The position numbers and the translations under genes are program-made. This document shows positions 6,001 to 7,500 of a stretch of 7,500 bases of DNA, piece after piece. The notes beneath the pieces were generated by a model, which was not told the DNA's origin, ran no database searches, and worked only from the letters and a program-made list of their open reading frames with translations. How positions within the stretch are numbered: position 1 is the stretch's first letter; each line of letters starts with the position of its first letter. Source of the DNA: JAAFIP01 sp043772355 (GTDB lineage Bacteria; Pseudomonadota; Gammaproteobacteria; Burkholderiales; Burkholderiaceae_C); assembly GCA_043772355.1 (NCBI GenBank), contig JAYVGI010000343.1:1-7500 (forward strand), given 5' to 3'.

Positions 6001-7500
6001 CTCCTCCCTATGTGGCGGTCGTCAACCTAAGCCTTGCTAAGTCCAACCCCACTAATTTGACGGATAGTGCGGCTGCAAATTATGTGATGACCATCAGCAA
6101 CGCTGCGGGCGCTGCAACCTCTGGCGCAACCATCGTAGTCAACGACAAATTGCCTCCTAACATTGCATTCAATACTGCCGCAGCGGGCGTGGGCGTCACC
6201 ACTGCGAGTTGCGTCGCTGCTGGCGTACTTGCTACAGGCTTGGATCTCAGCTGCACCATTGCCACTGCGGCCGGTATAGCGGGTGGTGGTACTGCTGGTT
6301 TTACAATCAATGTGACGCCACAAGCTGCTGCAGTTGGTGTAGCGGGCTCCAACAAGGCTGCCATTAATCCAACCGGCGGCGTACCAGCGGATCCGTCGCT
6401 GTGTACGGCTACAGGGACACCTGCAGGTTGTGCCGTGGCGGCATCCATTACGCCGGTGGCGGCGCCAGTGGTTAATCTCAGCCTCACCAAGGGCAACCCA
6501 GTGAGTTTTGTAGTCGGTGTGACTGCCGACTATGTGTTGACCATCAGCAATGCAGCGGGCGCTGCAACTTCGCCTGCGATCATTGTCGTTAACGACAAAT
6601 TGCCACCTAATTTTGCGTTCAACAGCGCTGCGTTAGGAACAGCAACCACGGCAGCTAGCTGTGTTTCATCAGGTGTGTTGTCTGCAGGACTTGATTTGGT
6701 GTGCTCGATCACTACCGCCAGTGGCATTAGTGCTGGCGCGACCGCTGCGTTTACGATTAACGTGACACCGCAATATGCTGCGGGTGGGGTGCTCGGCTCC
6801 AATAAAGCGACGGTCAGTCCAACGGGCGGTGTGCCATCTGCTCCGGCACTGTGCACTGCTAACGGAACTCCGGCAGGCTGCGCCGTGGCCACGCCGATTG
6901 CGGCAGCGCCAGCCAACCTCAGCCTTGCCAAAAATAATCCAACCAGTCTTGTGGTCGGTGTGACTGCCGACTATGTGTTGACCATCAGCAATGCAGCGGG
7001 CGCTGCAACTTCGCCTGCGATCATTGTCGTCAACGACAAATTGCCACCTAATTTTGCGTTCAAAAGCGCTGCGTTTGGAACAGCAACCACGGCAGCTAGC
7101 TGTGTTTCATCAGGTGTCTTGTCTGCAGGACTTGATTTGGTGTGTTCCATCACTACCGCCAGTGGTATTGCCGCTGGCGCGACCGCTGCATTTACGATCA
7201 ACGTGACGCCGCTAGCTTTGGCAGGTGATGTATCCAGCGTCAACAAAGCTGCCGTGAGCCCGGTCGGTGCAACGCCTATCGATCCCGCGACCTGCACTGT
7301 AACGGGTGTGCCTTTGGGCTGTGTACTAGCCGCACCCATTTCTGCTACGACGTCGGATATGAGTGTTACCTTTGACATATCCGCCAACGCGCCAGTGGGC
7401 AGCACCGTCAACGGCACCATCAGCTTCGCCAACATCGGCGCCAACGCGGCCATCAACCCCACGGTCAGCCTACAACTGAGCCCCGGCCTGAGCGGTGTCG
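2937..7500 (+). CDS. Large secreted DUF11-type tandem-repeat surface protein (C-terminus beyond window)
   Basis: Reading from ATG 2937 gives 1521 codons without a stop up to 7499, so the gene continues past the window. The product looks exported. It has a signal peptide of about 40 residues, a beta-rich N-terminal region (41-554), a DUF11-like module (555-681), a linker (682-731), five related modules (732-880, 881-1030, 1031-1180, 1181-1327, 1328-1474), and the start of a different module at 1475. Composition is dominated by Ala, Thr, Val, Gly, Ser and Asn, with few charged residues, as in extracellular beta-sandwich repeat proteins. Each of the five modules contains a VVNDKLPPN-like strand, a C[TS]IxTAxGI stretch, a [FS]xxNxTP stretch and a four-cysteine pattern. 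The family is usually described as a cell-surface or biofilm/adhesion protein, but its ligand cannot be read here. Anchoring depends on the unseen C-terminus; in beta-proteobacteria a possibility is an IPTL-CTERM sorting tail. I have not named the gene because no specific orthologue is recognised. Confidence 0.88.
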   Translation, partial: MKIINVLVFSLVRQLRNIFFKTSTSVLALCLLAAAPIAVAEGTAQFYSAATGGRIPFAYDTVTGKSTYFVSVAAGETIYMGSSALANNNVGGAAKLANITLVGPVLNTVPGIALLESGPWARNCNVDQPTAGFITTKAQELAGPAALAPGGYAACSYVVPAGQGGIYEVAIWGTDGPNTGNAPITSAASRAFGPTICTTGSCNNDGARAWDITVANTGVAQPGRVWTNGINLRSGSNSSAGADARVYGKMFVQTKDGFTYGVDTNGLDPNAANFYSNNRGVQLAGAPAYTSVQQGQVPGTYTSQNPNTVDTATSWINRIFFNTPSAAALADLSFASGFATTPQAVNITNLRFVGTEGGAGVAGTAPLGGFFKFDSNLAASAQVIVDLSNDGIFGNANDRIIANAIVAGANSFYWDGKDSAGVAALAGVSNTNIQISFNVGEVHFPVVDAESSQNGFIITNGGTEVPQYWNDKQVTTTANGGTCAATCGAQGGLPSATVGNVPTLLANLTGATVLRHIWGDGGTSATAFGDSKVMDTWTYFTTAPQSLSVLLRQSDLSVTKSKKSPAGNPVTGQVVTYSLVANNAGPSAVTGAVLVDSFPTGASAITVTSATPSAAGSCGSAAIAGTVLTVTGINLANAEKCTYVVETVYTSTGFKTNQVGIQRPADVTDPNATNADAAVPVSTYAGVQAECNASLAASGNGANPNLATAVAPTCNNLAWSTIQVVAPTNPSLSLAKTNPSSFTSGSAANYQLTISNAALALTSGISVVVNDKLPPNFAFNSAAPGAGATAASCTSSGTQAAGFDLICTITTASGIAAGGNAIFTINVTPQAAAAAVAGANMATVNPTGGTPASPALCTATGTPAGCAVAASITPIAAAVNLSLAKSNPLSLNVGTAADYVLTISNAAGAGTSAATIVVNDKLPPNFAFNSAAPGAGALTAGCASSGTQSAGLDLVCTITTATGIAAGGNAIFSVNATPQAGADGVLGSNKATVSPTGGVPGDPSLCTATGSPAGCAVAPSIAPPYVAVVNLSLAKSNPTNLTDSAAANYVMTISNAAGAATSGATIVVNDKLPPNIAFNTAAAGVGVTTASCVAAGVLATGLDLSCTIATAAGIAGGGTAGFTINVTPQAAAVGVAGSNKAAINPTGGVPADPSLCTATGTPAGCAVAASITPVAAPVVNLSLTKGNPVSFVVGVTADYVLTISNAAGAATSPAIIVVNDKLPPNFAFNSAALGTATTAASCVSSGVLSAGLDLVCSITTASGISAGATAAFTINVTPQYAAGGVLGSNKATVSPTGGVPSAPALCTANGTPAGCAVATPIAAAPANLSLAKNNPTSLVVGVTADYVLTISNAAGAATSPAIIVVNDKLPPNFAFKSAAFGTATTAASCVSSGVLSAGLDLVCSITTASGIAAGATAAFTINVTPLALAGDVSSVNKAAVSPVGATPIDPATCTVTGVPLGCVLAAPISATTSDMSVTFDISANAPVGSTVNGTISFANIGANAAINPTVSLQLSPGLSGV
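3057..4598 (+). other. N-terminal beta-rich region of the surface protein
   Basis: Residues 41-554 are non-repetitive, rich in Gly, Ala, Thr and Asn, and contain scattered Cys residues (for example the close pairs CTTGSC near 3526-3543 and CAATC near 4382-4396). The segment RVYGKMFVQTKDGFTYGVD (around 3671-3727), followed by NGLDPNAANFYSNNRG, resembles a pattern I recall from other large DUF11-containing exported proteins. DLSNDGIFGNANDR (residues 386-399) has the spacing of acidic calcium-binding loops, and WDGKDSAG (414-421) follows it in an arrangement like Ig-like FlgD-type strands. I do not recognise a named domain over the whole region, and no catalytic motif is evident. Confidence 0.5.
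4599..4979 (+). other. DUF11-like beta-sandwich module
   Basis: Residues 555-681 begin DLSVTKSKKSP and run through VTYSLVANNAGPSAV, VLVDSFPTGA, a Cys at 618, a second Cys at 641 (KCTYVVET) and end ADVTDPNATNADAAV. The order of an initial TK strand, a Y-x-L-x-x-N-N-x-G-P strand, a DxFP turn and a closing TDPN-x-x-N motif is the DUF11 signature. It is clearly related to, but more standard than, the five downstream modules, which lack the TDPN closing motif. Confidence 0.75.
5130..5576 (+). repeat. Tandem module 1 (149 codons)
   Basis: Residues 732-880, starting LSLAKTNPSSF. Conserved blocks are YQLTISNAA, VVVNDKLPPNFAFNSAAP, CTITTASGIAAGGNAIF, TINVTPQAA and LCTATGTPAGCAVA. Cysteines are at 793, 807, 857 and 866. 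Its first strand (LALTSGISVV) is the most divergent from the other copies, as expected for an edge repeat. Confidence 0.85.
5577..6026 (+). repeat. Tandem module 2 (150 codons)
   Basis: Residues 881-1030, starting LSLAKSNPLSL. It shares with module 1 the exact peptide NDKLPPNFAFNSAAPGAGA, and its cysteines are at 942, 956, 1006 and 1015. The tail APSIAPPYVAVVN is a little longer than in module 1 and accounts for the one-codon length difference. The DNA of modules 1 and 2 differs mainly by third-base changes in the conserved blocks. Confidence 0.85.
6027..6476 (+). repeat. Tandem module 3 (150 codons)
   Basis: Residues 1031-1180, starting LSLAKSNPTNL. Conserved blocks are YVMTISNAAGAATS, NDKLPPNIAFN, CTIATAAGIAGGG, FTINVTPQAAA and LCTATGTPAGCAVA. 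Cysteines are at 1092, 1106, 1156 and 1165. The segment AAAGVGVTTASCVAAG is the most diverged part relative to modules 1 and 2. Confidence 0.85.
6477..6917 (+). repeat. Tandem module 4 (147 codons), near-copy of module 5
   Basis: Residues 1181-1327, starting LSLTKGNPVSF. Cysteines are at 1242, 1256, 1306 and 1315. It is three codons shorter than module 3. The stretch 6513-6770 matches 6954-7211 in module 5 with about 13 differences by hand count, and 6513-6589 is identical to 6954-7030. Its C-terminal third resembles modules 1-3 more than module 5. Confidence 0.88.
6918..7358 (+). repeat. Tandem module 5 (147 codons), near-copy of module 4
   Basis: Residues 1328-1474, starting LSLAKNNPTSL. 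Cysteines are at 1389, 1403, 1453 and 1462. The first two thirds are almost identical to module 4, with only about three residue changes (Asn to Lys, Leu to Phe, Ser to Ala). The last third has drifted (TCTVTGVPLGCVLA instead of LCTATGTPAGCAVA) while keeping both cysteines. This fits the edge copy of a repeat array. Confidence 0.88.
7359..7500 (+). other. Start of a divergent downstream module, cut by the window end
   Basis: From residue 1475 the chain reads MSVTFDISANAPVGSTVNG, then SFANIGANAAINPTVSLQL. It keeps the general strand pattern of a DUF11 or CARDB-like module, a hydrophobic strand followed by an N-x-G turn, but lacks the SLAK start and the VLTISNAAG block. The array of close repeats therefore ends at 7358. 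Only 47 residues are visible, so its family is uncertain. Confidence 0.55.

Noticed and set aside
5130..7358. CRISPR array or intergenic repeat cluster.
   Set aside because: The repeat unit is about 441-450 bases, always a multiple of three, and stays in one open frame. It is a protein-domain repeat.
5186..7462. Five open frames of about 120-165 codons on the minus strand, one opposite each tandem module, with similar predicted peptides (AQPAGVPVAVH-like).
   Set aside because: They repeat only because the + strand modules repeat, and they stay open because of the Ala/Thr/Gly-rich codon composition. No ribosome sites or independent domains are visible, and the + strand frame is continuous with a signal peptide and domain structure.

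Overview
The window holds two genes on the + strand, separated by a 412-base intergenic region. The first is a complete superfamily 1 DNA helicase of the UvrD/PcrA/Rep group (17-2524), best called uvrD. The second starts at 2937 and stays open to the last base of the window. It encodes at least 1521 residues of a secreted, repeat-built surface protein whose C-terminus lies outside the window. The protein style suggests a Gram-negative beta-proteobacterium, possibly of the Comamonadaceae. The clues are the extended UvrD with its C-terminal Tudor-like tail, the moderately high GC, and the large DUF11-type exported protein. This placement is inferred from memory of these families and was not tested by search.

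Layout: 1-16 is a short leader with an in-frame TAA just before the uvrD start. 17-2524 is uvrD, with all helicase motifs intact. 2525-2936 is non-coding and visibly AT-richer than its flanks. It holds an imperfect inverted repeat just after uvrD that could end transcription. Just before the second gene it holds a cluster of three perfect dyads: a 9-bp hairpin with a TTTT loop, CTGTACAG and CTTGATCAAG. 2937-7500 is the surface-protein gene: a signal peptide of about 40 residues, a 514-residue beta-rich N-terminal region, one DUF11-like module, a short linker, then five tandem modules of 147-150 residues. A differently written module begins at 7359 and is cut by the window end.

The most distinctive signal is the five-module array. 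Every module carries four cysteines with identical spacing (C-x13-C-x49-C-x8-C), although module length varies between 147 and 150 residues. The last two modules share 258 bases with about 13 differences, which points to recent duplication or gene conversion. No functional link between the helicase and the surface protein is visible; they appear to be separate transcription units. I see no tRNA, rRNA, CRISPR array, insertion sequence or phage gene.
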